Shown here piece by piece: positions 1-9,926 of a stretch of DNA of 64,000 bases. The notes below the pieces were generated by a model. That model ran no database searches and was not told where the DNA came from. It saw only the letters and a program-made list of their open reading frames with translations. How positions within the stretch are numbered: position 1 is the first letter of the stretch; each line of letters opens with the position of its first letter. Both the position numbers and the translations under genes were made by a program. Source of the DNA: Mayamaea pseudoterrestris (Eukaryota > Bacillariophyta > Bacillariophyceae > Sellaphorales > Sellaphoraceae); NCBI GenBank assembly GCA_027923505.1, contig BROI01000006.1:558001-622000 (forward strand), given 5' to 3'.

Positions 1-560
1 GCTCCTTGTGCATTTGCAGCTGCTGCGTGAACGATTCCTTCACACTGCCGCTTTAACAATCGATCGTACACTTGCTCACGCTTCAGTCCAGTCGAAGGCT
101 CCCTTTTGCAGCAGCAGTACCAGCATACAAACAGAATCACAAAGCAAGTATACAGCAGCAGATAAGGCCAATACATGAACAGGAGAACTGGAAGCAATAC
201 GAGAAACGCAATGAACACCAAGCAGTAACCGACAAGGCGCACCAAGCAATTGTTTCGAACAGTATAATGATGTTGAGCTTGTCGTCGATTTACTAATGAT
301 GGAGCGTCCGAAAGCGATCTGCGGGACAAGGGTTGAGAAGGAGGAGACGCAACTGATTGATTTGTTGCAGTGTTACTACAAGTTCTGGTAGTAGTTTCAG
401 TAGCAGTAGCAGTGGAATGTAGTGGCAGCTGCGTGGAAGATGATGATGCACCAATCGCCGGCGGACAAATAATGTTTTCGGAAAAAGCCAAGGGAGCTAG
501 TTTATCAGATGCCGCCGCCGCCTCTGCCGGCAAGCATCCACTCTCAGTGCTGCTACTCAT
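1..560 (-). CDS. Membrane protein of unknown function, 5' part only (runs off left edge)
   Basis: On the minus strand the frame is open from an ATG at 560-558 to the first base of the window, giving 186 visible residues. An in-frame stop at 581-579 lies just upstream, so this ATG is the first possible start. Residues 1-100 are Ser/Thr/Ala-rich and polar. Residues about 105-151 form one or two closely spaced membrane helices that end in a Cys-rich edge (CWYCCCK). A basic, helical-looking tail follows (KREQVYDRLLKRQ). I do not recognise the family. The clean open frame of 560 bases with a hydrophobic block supports a real gene. The next gene starts at 938 on the other strand, so the two share an upstream region. 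Confidence 0.6.
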   Translation of the reverse strand, partial: MSSSTESGCLPAEAAAASDKLAPLAFSENIICPPAIGASSSSTQLPLHSTATATETTTRTCSNTATNQSVASPPSQPLSRRSLSDAPSLVNRRQAQHHYTVRNNCLVRLVGYCLVFIAFLVLLPVLLFMYWPYLLLYTCFVILFVCWYCCCKREPSTGLKREQVYDRLLKRQCEGIVHAAAANAQG

Positions 561-937
561 TGTATTTGTCTTGAGGAGTCAATTCGCAAGTCGATTCTCT
601 CCATGGAGCGAAACGAATTCTCGTTCGATGAGTTTTTTCATAACCGCTCCGACACCTGAACGAGTACCAGTGCGTCGCAAGACCTAGTCGTAGAAATGGC
701 GCGCCTTGTTCGCTTTTCCTCAAAACACTCCGCGTTGCCACAGACACGGCCATCAACAAAAGAGCTGATTAAATTGAGATACAAATCTAAACTTTCAAAG
801 GAGAGAGGCAAAGCATTTTCGACGAACGACTGCAGCAACAAAGAGTGACGTTCACAGAGACAAGTGACTGATCCAGATAGCGACAGATTTTCGGAAGATC
901 CATCAGCTTTTTGCCCCTATCGTATTCTACGTCAAGC
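561..937. other. Divergent upstream region
   Basis: This holds the 5' leaders of the edge gene and the Ser-rich gene. One TGACGT half-site lies near 846. I see no coding sequence that I would support. Confidence 0.5.
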
Positions 938-3358
938 ATGACCAACGTCATGGACGAACGCAGCAACTATCTAGCCGCCAATCGCGCGCGACGAGCCAGC
1001 TTGACGTGCATTTCACGGGGCGTTCCGAATGCGACGCATCGTTTGCCGGGCAAGCCCACGGACGTTGCCACCCGGCGGCGCTTGAGCATGACGACGAGTA
1101 CAGCAGCTGATTTGGATTGTCCGGGGTTTCTGCGCAATGGATTCAACGTGAATCATGCAGCAGCAGCAGCAGCAGCAGCATCGACGACGACGCGAAGCAA
1201 TAGTCCAGTGCGCGGCGTGCGACGAACTGCTTCGGGGCTGCAGCAGCAGCAGCCATCGGCCTCCAGGCGCAGCAGCCACCATGTGAAATCTTCCTCGCAC
1301 CCTCGATCCACTGCAAATGCTTTACAAGGCAACAGTGCTACGAGTACTTCAAATGGCAGGCACGAGAGCCGGCGTCATGGCGCCACTAAGAGCAGCTCGC
1401 ATCACGACGGTGTGGCGCAACTATTGACGAAACACTTGTCACACCGAAACAACAACAGCAGCCGACGAAGCCGCCTGCATCGATCGGCGAGCATGTCGAG
1501 CATTGCCAGTGGCGCCGCCAAGGGGTGCACGGCAGTGGCAGCGAAACCGATAAGTGCATCTTCCGTGAGTCCCAGCAATCGGGGCCGCCGCCGCAACAGC
1601 ATGCTGGCGGCCGCTGAAAGAGGTTCATCATTGCATCAAGATGCGCCTACGATGCGAGGTACAGTGTCAACGAAATCGAATACACCAGAGATTGTGCCGA
1701 AAACCAGTTATTTGTACGAGTTTGACGATGACAATGACGATGTCGACGTGGAAGAGTTTGCCGGAGACAATGTTCCAGAGGAAAAAGCTTGGTTGAGTCC
1801 ATTTGAAGCAAACCCAGAGACGCAAGACGATAATGCCGACACGAACAGTGCTGCCATTGTGCAAAAGTTGCGTCGACTGGAGCGTCAGCGCATGCGCAAC
1901 CCGGCGGCTGCGGCCGCGTCGACGGTACTGAATACGCGTCGAGGTAGGGCGCCCGAGCGAGCGGCGAAACCATCATTGCCGTTGGAAACAACTACAACAG
2001 CAACCAAAACATCAGCTGCCGCTGCTGCACTGCTGTTGGAGCCTGCTGCGACACCTCCCAAACGCTCGAGAAGTGTACAGCCGCCGTCTAGTCACGCGAC
2101 AACAAAAACAATGCTGCAGACTACAGGCGATAGCAATACGGATCCTCACGTACGACGAGATTCGTCGACGCTATTTACGTCAATGGCGTTTGGCATTATT
2201 CCATGGACGGAGCCAAAGAAGGAAATTCTATTTACACCCACGCCACAGAGGAAAAGCGTAGTTACATTATCGCCGAGCGATCATGGAGAGCAGGCGGCGG
2301 CACTCTTTTCGGATAACATTTTGACGCCCTCGCTGCACCGCCGCACGCTGGCGCAGAAGCAAGCGCCAGTGTCGGCGTGTGCGGCATTGGGAGCCAAGTC
2401 GCTTTTGATGCGAAGCAAGTCGTTGGATGGAGTTGGAACAATCAATGATTTCTTGGTACCAAGTCTCCAGAGTCCCTCATCGTCAGCTGCGGCAAGTCCA
2501 CAAACTCCTTTCACCGCGACCAGTCCGGGTTCGAAACACTCCAAGACGCTCTCGAATCGCTCCAGTCGATCCACAGTATCCACGTCGAGTCGTGACAGCA
2601 AAACGAGTAGTAGCGGCAGCAAGGAAGGATTAACCTTGGCGACGCGAAGGAGAGAGTCAAGCGGAGCAGCGCATGCCACACCAAGGTCGTCGAAAACGCC
2701 CATACCCCGCGCCAAGTCCATGGATCAGTACACGACGCGCGACTTTTTGATGCTGAGCCCACTGAGTGCCATGTCTAACAACAGGTCAAAGGCGTTGGTT
2801 CCAGCCTTGAGCAGTCCCAATTCTGCGGCATCGCCGACTGTTGCGTTTGATACGGATGAGCCGCCATTGAGCAAAATAAATAAATTGAGCAGCAGTCATG
2901 AACATTTATCGTTGAAACATGAATTGTCATTTGACCAACAAGATGATCCATCGACCACGACGACGAGCGCTTCATCGTCCGACAAGAATACGAGTCCCAA
3001 GGTCCCGCGAGTGACAAACTCGAGCCGCAGCTGTCGATCTCGGCGAGCGTCAACGGGCGAAGATGGGCAATTGCATCGCCACATGCGTCGATCGAGCAAA
3101 AGTGATGATGCGCAACCAACTACTTGTCAACAACCATCCGTCGCGACTGCAGCCAGACAGCGTCGTCGCCAGTCCTTGTCACATGCACCAGCGAGCGCCG
3201 GCGCTGCTACGAGCATGCCGCGGAATAGCCGGCGAGTCTCCATGTCGTCGGGTGCAGCGGCGGTGGATGGAAATGTGACTGCGGTAGTGACGACCATGAC
3301 TCGCATGACCAAGCAATCGCCGGCGAATGCATCTGATGTGCACATGATGAACTGGTAG
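938..3358 (+). CDS. Ser/Ala/Arg-rich low-complexity protein with two KS(L/M)D...DFL motifs
   Basis: The first ATG of the frame is at 938; translation gives 806 residues with no intron. The protein is dominated by Ser, Ala, Arg and Thr, with poly-Ala, His/Ser and Gln runs, and looks largely disordered. An acidic island follows the string SYLYEF near 1710-1780. Two related motifs stand out: RSKSLDGVGTINDFL (about 2412-2456) and RAKSMDQYTTRDFL (about 2710-2751), each followed by Ser-Pro. Many RRxS strings look like basophilic kinase sites, which is an inference. No catalytic domain is visible and I do not know its function. It ends 49 bases from the end of the convergent lipase gene. Confidence 0.75.
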   Translation: MTNVMDERSNYLAANRARRASLTCISRGVPNATHRLPGKPTDVATRRRLSMTTSTAADLDCPGFLRNGFNVNHAAAAAAAASTTTRSNSPVRGVRRTASGLQQQQPSASRRSSHHVKSSSHPRSTANALQGNSATSTSNGRHESRRHGATKSSSHHDGVAQLLTKHLSHRNNNSSRRSRLHRSASMSSIASGAAKGCTAVAAKPISASSVSPSNRGRRRNSMLAAAERGSSLHQDAPTMRGTVSTKSNTPEIVPKTSYLYEFDDDNDDVDVEEFAGDNVPEEKAWLSPFEANPETQDDNADTNSAAIVQKLRRLERQRMRNPAAAAASTVLNTRRGRAPERAAKPSLPLETTTTATKTSAAAAALLLEPAATPPKRSRSVQPPSSHATTKTMLQTTGDSNTDPHVRRDSSTLFTSMAFGIIPWTEPKKEILFTPTPQRKSVVTLSPSDHGEQAAALFSDNILTPSLHRRTLAQKQAPVSACAALGAKSLLMRSKSLDGVGTINDFLVPSLQSPSSSAAASPQTPFTATSPGSKHSKTLSNRSSRSTVSTSSRDSKTSSSGSKEGLTLATRRRESSGAAHATPRSSKTPIPRAKSMDQYTTRDFLMLSPLSAMSNNRSKALVPALSSPNSAASPTVAFDTDEPPLSKINKLSSSHEHLSLKHELSFDQQDDPSTTTTSASSSDKNTSPKVPRVTNSSRSCRSRRASTGEDGQLHRHMRRSSKSDDAQPTTCQQPSVATAARQRRRQSLSHAPASAGAATSMPRNSRRVSMSSGAAAVDGNVTAVVTTMTRMTKQSPANASDVHMMNW
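1157..1180 (+). repeat. (GCA)8 trinucleotide run coding for Ala8
   Basis: Eight perfect GCA units lie inside the Ser-rich gene and encode eight alanines in a row. Shorter CAG/GCA runs occur nearby (for example around 1241). Such a run is a likely site of length variation. Confidence 0.85.
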
Positions 3359-3407
3359 GGGTGACATGTCTTTGACAATCGTATCATTGCTAGAGCCATG
3401 TATTCAC

Positions 3408-4889
3408 TCAACCAGAGATCATGAGTTTGTCATGCAACACTGCCGTTGCCGCTTGTAAACATCGAAGTGTTCCAAACGGATTGTGGTCAAGTAGCACGAA
3501 TGGAAGCTGCTCCGTTTCGGCAATCTCGTCCAAATAGTCAAGAGAATAAGTGGTACCATCTGCACGTTTACTTGAAATTGAAGCATCCTCCGCAAGCAAT
3601 AAACTTTGGGCAAGCACTCGTTGCCCAACGTGTTGAAACATTGTCGAACCTGTAAACGGAAACGGTGGCAACAGGGGCCCAAGCTCGACGCCATGCTCGT
3701 ACCGCCACGAAACACGCACACGTTCCGCATACAATCGACAACACTCTACATTGCCCGCCACGGGAGGAGCACCAAAGGTCACAATGGCGGCCAAGTCAAT
3801 TTTGTAGGCGAGTTGCAAGTGCAGCGCCAGCAAGTGTGCAACGCCGCCCCCGAGCGAGTGTCCCGTCGCGTACAGCTTGATTCCTTGCCGAGACAGGTAG
3901 CGCAACAACTGAACGACGGTCACCGTTCGCACCTTTTGCTGCTTTTGTTTCGTCTTTGACTTGGTGGTTGACGTTGATTTTTGCTCAAACTGCAAGTGAC
4001 TATTTCCAACGTGCAGCATGGCCTTCCAGTACGCCTCGCGCACGGTGGCAGTAGTTGTGGACGGCGCGTCGAAATGATCGTGAATGTCAATCACTTGATC
4101 ATCCAGCAACAGTTTCCACCAGTCATAACCACCAGCAATTGGATTAATGACTACGACGGCCCAACTTTGGTGCAAAAGGACGTGCACCAAGTTGCATTGT
4201 TGCGTCGTGTAGTAGGTGGTGCCGGGAAACATGCCGTCGTGAATGCATGGCCGAATGAGTGTTGGATGATAACTTAATATGTTCATGCAAAGTAGTGTTT
4301 GCGACAAGTGTAGATTGTTGATGGATGCGGTAGTCGTGTTTTTAATGTCGTCGTCGTTTTCGTTTTCGTCGTCATCCGACATGTACACAACTTCTTGTCC
4401 ACTTGGTCCTTTCGACAAGGCATTGGAGTAGAAGCAATTGTCGGATACGTAAAAGGAGCCAGACCCCATTCGAATCGCGTACTGAGCTGGTAGCCGCAAC
4501 AATAAATGTAAATCGTTGTAGTACTTTGTATTCTTGCAAAAGGTGAGCAACACCACGACAAATAGTTCACAGAGGGCAAAGAATGCCAATGGATGTGGAC
4601 TCGCACAAAGCAACAATATAGGCCAGTAGTAGCTTCTCACAAAGTTGGCGACTTTTCGCGGCAGCACTGACTGAACAAACGGTCCAACGACGTGGCGCAG
4701 CACTCCGTAGCAAACCAGCATGGTTGGTTCCAAAAGTGGACAAACCATGGTTCGTAGAAAGGATTGCACGAGCGAAATACACAGAAACGCCGACCATGCC
4801 TGCAGTAACAGGCTTTGTAATTTATACCACGCATCGAATAGTATAAAGTGAGACGACTTTGATGAATATGGATCAGTATAGGCTGTCAT
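3408..4889 (-). CDS. Class 3 (fungal-type) lipase, alpha/beta hydrolase
   Basis: The first ATG in the frame is at 4889, giving 493 residues. The nucleophile elbow GHSLGGG has Ser at residue 345 (codon 3857-3855), after YATGH and before a long helix, followed by VTFGAPPVAGN; this is the layout of Lipase_3 proteins, including sn-1 diacylglycerol lipases. Hydrophobic segments in residues about 20-130 (including ILLLCASPHPLAFFALCELFVVVLL) suggest membrane anchoring ahead of the catalytic domain. A DYLDE string lies near the C terminus. The expected substrate is an acylglycerol or a membrane lipid; which one cannot be told from sequence. The gene is divergent from Rrp8 and shares a short upstream region with it. 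Confidence 0.85.
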   Translation of the reverse strand: MTAYTDPYSSKSSHFILFDAWYKLQSLLLQAWSAFLCISLVQSFLRTMVCPLLEPTMLVCYGVLRHVVGPFVQSVLPRKVANFVRSYYWPILLLCASPHPLAFFALCELFVVVLLTFCKNTKYYNDLHLLLRLPAQYAIRMGSGSFYVSDNCFYSNALSKGPSGQEVVYMSDDDENENDDDIKNTTTASINNLHLSQTLLCMNILSYHPTLIRPCIHDGMFPGTTYYTTQQCNLVHVLLHQSWAVVVINPIAGGYDWWKLLLDDQVIDIHDHFDAPSTTTATVREAYWKAMLHVGNSHLQFEQKSTSTTKSKTKQKQQKVRTVTVVQLLRYLSRQGIKLYATGHSLGGGVAHLLALHLQLAYKIDLAAIVTFGAPPVAGNVECCRLYAERVRVSWRYEHGVELGPLLPPFPFTGSTMFQHVGQRVLAQSLLLAEDASISSKRADGTTYSLDYLDEIAETEQLPFVLLDHNPFGTLRCLQAATAVLHDKLMISG

Positions 4890-5093
4890 GAGACTGAATG
4901 TAGTGAGACGACGCAGCAACAATCACAAGCGTCGCCTCATTCTTGCTCCTCATATATTGCGAAGGCGAGACGATTCGAAGTTTTGTCCCTGCGTGACAGT
5001 ACCAGTACGACAGAATGAGTAACGATGCGTTGTGTGACAAGCGCGCGCCGCGTTGCGCGACCAACCATCCGTTTCCATTACTTCGTTGCGACC

Positions 5094-6380
5094 ATGGCGC
5101 CTCCGCAAGCCAACTCCCAACAATCCGCTTTTCCGCAAACGTCATCGTCTCGCAAACGTACCAAGCGTGACGAAAAGATTGAGCGCAGCAAGAAGCGAAA
5201 GCTAGAAAGGACAAAGACTACGGCAGCGTTAACTGCAGCGCCACACAACACTGCAACGCCTGACGACAATGCCTCGGAATGGAGCAAGAGCAAAAAGAAG
5301 CGCATGAGAGCCAACAAGGCCAAGATTGTCAAGCGAAACGATAATGGCGCCAGCAGAGAGCATGGTGGAGGAGAAGCAGCTGTCGACGTTGCGACTCGCA
5401 CGCAGCAGCGGAGTCCAATGGCAACGTCCAAGAACGATCAACGCGACAACTCGTTACACGCAGACTCGATAGCTAATACAATGACCAAGCAGCCATTGAC
5501 AACAGCATCATCTACGTTATCGAAATACCAAGCGCGTCTGCAAGGTTCCCGCTTTCGCGTTTTGAACGAACAACTCTACACCATGCATTCCAAGCAAGCC
5601 TACGCGCAATTTTCCACAAACCCGCAGCTGTTCCAAGACTACCACGCTGGTTTCGCCAGTCAAGTGGAGCACTGGCCCGTGCAACCAGTCGTTGTTGTGG
5701 CGGATGAATTAAAGCGGTTGGTAGTTGATGTTGCTGGTGGTGGTGAAACAGCCAGTAAAAACAATAGTAGGGGCGCTTTTAGGAAACAATTTCCAATCGT
5801 CATTGCCGACTTTGGTTGCGGCAAGGCCGAGCTTGCGCAAGACCTACTAAAATTCAAATCCTCCAGCAGCAAGGATGCTGCTGCTGCATGCCCCTTTCAA
5901 GTACATTCGTTCGATTTGGTGGCCAGCTCCAGCTTGGTGACGCCGTGCGACATGTCCAAAACGCCACTTGACGTTGGCATTGTGGACGTTGCCGTCTTTT
6001 GCCTCAGCCTCATGGGAAACAACTTGGCCGATTTTATCCGCGAGGCGCATCGCGTGCTGAAACCGAGTGGAATTGTCAAGATTGTGGAAGTGCGGTCCAG
6101 GTTTGAAACGACGGGAGACGAAAGTGGTGCTGCTCCTGATGCTCGTTCCAAAAAAGGCAAGCCAGGAAGGAATCACAATAATGAAAACACGGCACCACCG
6201 CCAAAGCCAATTTCTGAATTGAAGCGCTTTCTGAATGCCCTCGATCAACTTGGCTTTGAGTGTGTCAATTTGGATCGATCCAACAAAATGTTTTTCGTGT
6301 TGGATTTGCGGAAGAATGGCAAGCATCCGGATATGTCTCTGGAGTTTACGGCCAAGCCATGCATTTACAAGCGTAGATAG
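5094..6380 (+). CDS. RRP8: Ribosomal RNA-processing protein 8 (25S/28S rRNA adenine-N1 methyltransferase)
   Basis: A basic Lys/Arg-rich N-terminal half (nucleolar-type) is followed by the Rrp8 methyltransferase domain. Visible landmarks are SKYQARLQGSRFRVLNEQLY, the substrate segment with HAGFASQVEHWP, motif I IADFGCGKAELAQ, then VHSFDL, CDMSKTPL, VDVAVFCLSLMGNN and REAHRVLKPSG, ending in FFVLDLRK. Rrp8 proteins N1-methylate an adenine of the large-subunit rRNA in the nucleolus; they are Rossmann-fold SAM enzymes. I place the start at 5094 because ACCATGG is a good context; an upstream in-frame ATG at 5025 would add 23 residues. The insert between motif I strands is Gln/Lys-rich and longer than usual. 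Product 428 residues, intronless. Confidence 0.92.
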   Translation: MAPPQANSQQSAFPQTSSSRKRTKRDEKIERSKKRKLERTKTTAALTAAPHNTATPDDNASEWSKSKKKRMRANKAKIVKRNDNGASREHGGGEAAVDVATRTQQRSPMATSKNDQRDNSLHADSIANTMTKQPLTTASSTLSKYQARLQGSRFRVLNEQLYTMHSKQAYAQFSTNPQLFQDYHAGFASQVEHWPVQPVVVVADELKRLVVDVAGGGETASKNNSRGAFRKQFPIVIADFGCGKAELAQDLLKFKSSSSKDAAAACPFQVHSFDLVASSSLVTPCDMSKTPLDVGIVDVAVFCLSLMGNNLADFIREAHRVLKPSGIVKIVEVRSRFETTGDESGAAPDARSKKGKPGRNHNNENTAPPPKPISELKRFLNALDQLGFECVNLDRSNKMFFVLDLRKNGKHPDMSLEFTAKPCIYKRR

Positions 6381-6578
6381 TGTAAGTGTGATTTTTGATA
6401 ATTTCATGCTTTGCGCTAGAGTATGTAGCCTTCCTTAGTTTGCAACACTGAAGAATAGCTACTTTACGATTAACTTGCGCTCAATGCATCCGTTCGGATA
6501 TGGCCGCTGTCTTGCAAAACTATCAAGTGACGTAGAAAACCAACAGCGTACACGTGAAAAAAAATGATGTTTATTATG

Positions 6579-9563
6579 TTATAGAAAGCTAGCGTCTTCA
6601 TCTTCATCCTCCTCTCGATTGTCTTTTGGAAAATATTTCTGTTCGTCGCCGCCAACGTTAACGGACATGGGTGAATTCCGTCGGCTAGACTTGCCGCGAA
6701 GAAATGACATCTTTTTGAGCTTCTCCTTTAGACTCTTCAACGTGCTCTTTTGTTCATATTTCTCCTTCTTGCTGCTTTTCGGAATTGGCATGGCGGCCTT
6801 CGCGACAGCTTTCACTGCTGCGACTGGCATCGACTGCTTCGGTCGCGGTACTTGCTCCGGTCGTTGCTCTTCCTTGAACATGGCGCTAAACTTCTCCGGC
6901 TCCTCTGCGGGCGCCGGTAGAGGCTGAACTGGCAGCTTCTTTTTCTTCAATACTTTTCGCCTTCCAGGTGGGGGGCGTGCGGCTTTACGAGTTGCCTTGA
7001 CACCCGCATTGTCAGTAGCACCAGGGGCTGCTGATCCCTTCTTTGTAACCTTCTTCTTCCTAGTAGGTTCCGCTGCCTTTGCTCGCTCGCGTTCACTCTC
7101 TTCAGTGACACCTTGTATTATCTCTTCATCCAATACAACTCGAGTTATGTCTGTTTCGTTCTTTTCCTGAGCCGCAATCTCAGCCGCCCGAGCTAAGGCA
7201 ATTTCCATCTCCGCCAATTCTTGTTCCTCGGCAGTCGGAAGTTTGTTCTCGTCTGCCATCTTTTTGGCAAGTTCGAGTCGCAGACTGGCGGCCCACTGTG
7301 CAAGAGGATCAACATGAGCATCAACTTGCGAGTGGAGATGGGTATTGGCAGTACTGACAGACGACAAACTTGGCAAGGAGGTAACACCGCCAGGCGTGTT
7401 GGGAGGTATTGGGTAAATTGCCGCGTCTATTCCTGGTTCATCAAAATCGTCGTCGTCCTCCTCGCTCTCATCATGTAAATCGTCATTCTCGTCGTCAAAT
7501 TCGTTTCCTCGCTTGCTTCCTGATTCCTCGTCAACATGATCCTCATCAGCACCACTCAAATCGCCTTCGTCCGGAACGCTTCTTCCGGCTCCGCTTAACT
7601 CGTCTTCTGCCGGAATGTGTCCATCAGCAATGTAAAAATCTTCCACTTGTTCCACGTCTCCGTCGTCATCTACAGAAGCGTCGTCAAGTTCGTCATCAAG
7701 CACGTCTTCCTCTTGCTCGCCATTGCTCACGGTATCATCCTCAACCACGCCTTCTTCTTCAATGAGCATTTGCCTCGCCCTCAAACCATTCGTGATGCGG
7801 CCCAAGAATGCAGACATTGGATCGTCATTGTCGGGAGGCTCGTCCTTGACGACAAAATTCTTCGCAGTCGATATTATCGATTGAATATCTGTAACCTCAG
7901 ATAGCAGACTGCTAAACGACGAGTCCATCAACGTGGGCATATTCTCAACCACAGACTGTCCATCAACGCTTATTGATTGATTTGGCTTTTTGGGAGGCAT
8001 CGACGCACGTCCATAGGCTTGCACGGTCGGGTCATAACGGCGATCTTCGTCCTCGCTGCTGCCCTGCTCGTCGTTATCATGCATGTTTTGCTGTCTGGCA
8101 CTACCGGTAGACTTTGCATAATATTCTTGGATACCAATCGAACCTGAGCTGCTAGTGGTAGTACTCATACTGCTTATCATTTCCTTTTTGTTAATCTTTG
8201 ACTCATCATTCTCAGTTTCAAAGTCGACTGTCGATGCGGAGGTGGCAGCAGTCATCTTGCTTTCCGCCTGATGTTCCCCGTCGCAAGTCTCTGCTAGCAA
8301 GTTTTCAGCAATGGAACCCAAAAACGCTTGCATCGGATCATTCGCTGCTGGTGGTTGTACCACGTAGTTATTGGCCGACGTGACTGCCGTATTCAACGTG
8401 AGATTGGTCATTTCCGTTTGAATGCTAGAAAAACTGGAGTTCATGAGTGGTGGCAAAGCTCCATTGTTGATTGCTCGTTGCTCCTTTTCCTGCTGCATGG
8501 CCTTGGCAACGGTGGGCGGCAAAACGTCGCGGGTTGCAATGCTGTCATGATCCTCGTCGTCGTTTAAAATGTCGTCAATGCCCTTCCAGGCGCGCTGCTC
8601 CTTGGTCAGTAATAATTGGTTCGACTGGACGCTCACATCATCGTGCGCTGACTGTTTCTTTAATGAACGTTGTCGAGGTCTATCAACGTCGTAGAGTTTA
8701 TTGTTCGAATTCTTGACTGGAACTGCCATGGTGGTTGTACTGGAAATGCCAGTGCTCTTGACAGTCGTGCATAGGGTGGATGGTTGCGTCGGTGTCGCAT
8801 GATTCGCTGTTATCGTGTCTCCTCGTTTCGGTCGCTCCCCTGCGGATGCGCTCGTTTTGCGGTGACTGTCGCGCGACGTGCTTCGATCTCGCCGGCTCGC
8901 GGATGACCGAGGCGTTGCATTGGTTTTCGGTCGCGAATTACTTCGTCGTTGCTGTCCCCTTGGAGCGGAACTTTTGGATCGTGACCTACTACGCTGTCGT
9001 CGTCGCTCTTGTTCCTGCGAATCTTTGGAAGCGGATGTTTTGCTCGCTGCTGCGGAAAATTCTCGGGATGCATTCAGGGAGGATGTTCGGCTACTGTTCA
9101 GCGTGTCCTTGGAAGCATGTAGCGCATCTTCCGTTGGTCGCTTCTTTTTTCGCTTCAACGTACTGGATGGCTTATGGTCTTTTGTATCGGAACTATTCAT
9201 GGCGTTGGGCGCATTCAAGTGATCATGATTCTTGCTCATGGTATTACTGCTGTCAGCATGCATTGACGATGACTTTTTCCTCGTGCTTCGTTTCTTGCTT
9301 TCACTACCTGCTGCTGCTGTAGTCTTTCTAGACGTTCCAGCTGCAACCACATGATCACTCGAATGGTTCCGTCGAACGTTTCGACTTGACTCCCGACTGC
9401 TGGCGCGCTTTCCGGTCGAGGGTGACCGATGGGGCCTTCGTCTGCTGGTAGTTGCGTTGTTGCTGTTGCTGTTGGGATCAAACTCTATGTCGGAAACAGA
9501 CTGCGAAAGTCGTTCGGTCGCTGCAGATGCTTTTGAGCGGCGACGGGGTTCCGCGTTTGACAT
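6579..9563 (-). CDS. Long Ser-rich/acidic protein with two internal repeats of a DPM(Q/S)AFLG motif
   Basis: The first ATG is at 9563; 994 residues, no intron. The N-terminal third is Ser/Arg/Lys-rich, the middle is strongly acidic (Asp/Glu runs), and the C-terminal part is basic with an Ala/Glu coiled-coil-like stretch. Two copies of a roughly 55-residue unit occur: one coded at about 8455-8285 (SSFSSIQTEM ... NYVVQ ... DPMQAFLGSIAENL) and one at about 7945-7775 (SSFSSLLSEV ... NFVVK ... DPMSAFLGRITNGL). Outside these the protein looks disordered. I do not recognise the family. It ends convergently with RRP8 and is divergent from the homocysteine methyltransferase. Confidence 0.75.
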   Translation of the reverse strand: MSNAEPRRRSKASAATERLSQSVSDIEFDPNSNSNNATTSRRRPHRSPSTGKRASSRESSRNVRRNHSSDHVVAAGTSRKTTAAAGSESKKRSTRKKSSSMHADSSNTMSKNHDHLNAPNAMNSSDTKDHKPSSTLKRKKKRPTEDALHASKDTLNSSRTSSLNASREFSAAASKTSASKDSQEQERRRQRSRSRSKSSAPRGQQRRSNSRPKTNATPRSSASRRDRSTSRDSHRKTSASAGERPKRGDTITANHATPTQPSTLCTTVKSTGISSTTTMAVPVKNSNNKLYDVDRPRQRSLKKQSAHDDVSVQSNQLLLTKEQRAWKGIDDILNDDEDHDSIATRDVLPPTVAKAMQQEKEQRAINNGALPPLMNSSFSSIQTEMTNLTLNTAVTSANNYVVQPPAANDPMQAFLGSIAENLLAETCDGEHQAESKMTAATSASTVDFETENDESKINKKEMISSMSTTTSSSGSIGIQEYYAKSTGSARQQNMHDNDEQGSSEDEDRRYDPTVQAYGRASMPPKKPNQSISVDGQSVVENMPTLMDSSFSSLLSEVTDIQSIISTAKNFVVKDEPPDNDDPMSAFLGRITNGLRARQMLIEEEGVVEDDTVSNGEQEEDVLDDELDDASVDDDGDVEQVEDFYIADGHIPAEDELSGAGRSVPDEGDLSGADEDHVDEESGSKRGNEFDDENDDLHDESEEDDDDFDEPGIDAAIYPIPPNTPGGVTSLPSLSSVSTANTHLHSQVDAHVDPLAQWAASLRLELAKKMADENKLPTAEEQELAEMEIALARAAEIAAQEKNETDITRVVLDEEIIQGVTEESERERAKAAEPTRKKKVTKKGSAAPGATDNAGVKATRKAARPPPGRRKVLKKKKLPVQPLPAPAEEPEKFSAMFKEEQRPEQVPRPKQSMPVAAVKAVAKAAMPIPKSSKKEKYEQKSTLKSLKEKLKKMSFLRGKSSRRNSPMSVNVGGDEQKYFPKDNREEDEDEDASFL

Positions 9564-9926
9564 GGTTTGATGCAGATTACTCGACGAATATGTCGTATAA
9601 AATGACCTTTGATAATTGCTGTGTAATTTTGACACGGCTTCCTGGCAACCAATCTTCGCAATCGTTCCGTTCAAGTGAGATATTTCCCACAAGCCTCTGG
9701 ACTTGGTGGTTTCGACAAGCACGAGACGTAGCTTGCAGAATCAATATGAATCTTTACGTAAATTGTCGGCTAAACGTGTTTCAAGTTTCGGCTGCTTTCC
9801 CATGGTGTCGCCTCGAGGTTGCGCCAAGGCACACGCGGTGTTCTGTTTGGTCATAGCGGTACTCTCTGTATCGTACCGGTACTAAACCAAACAACGCCAC
9901 GTTCATTTTTCGCTGCACCATCGACC
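9564..9926. other. Divergent upstream region
   Basis: This lies between the starts of the acidic protein and the homocysteine methyltransferase. It contains the CGGTACT and TCGTACCGGT elements listed separately. I see no coding sequence. Confidence 0.5.
9857..9883 (+). promoter_or_regulatory. CGGTACT + TCGTACCGGTACT element upstream of homocysteine methyltransferase
   Basis: CGGTACT (9857-9863) is followed by TCGTACCGGTACT (9871-9883), 44 to 70 bases before the ATG at 9927. The same two words occur, in reverse order, before the lumenal protein gene at 19041-19070. The regulatory role is an inference from this sharing. Confidence 0.3.

Noticed and set aside
5025-5093. Upstream in-frame ATG for RRP8
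   Set aside because: It would add 23 residues without similarity; the ACCATGG at 5094 has the better context, though 5025 cannot be ruled out.
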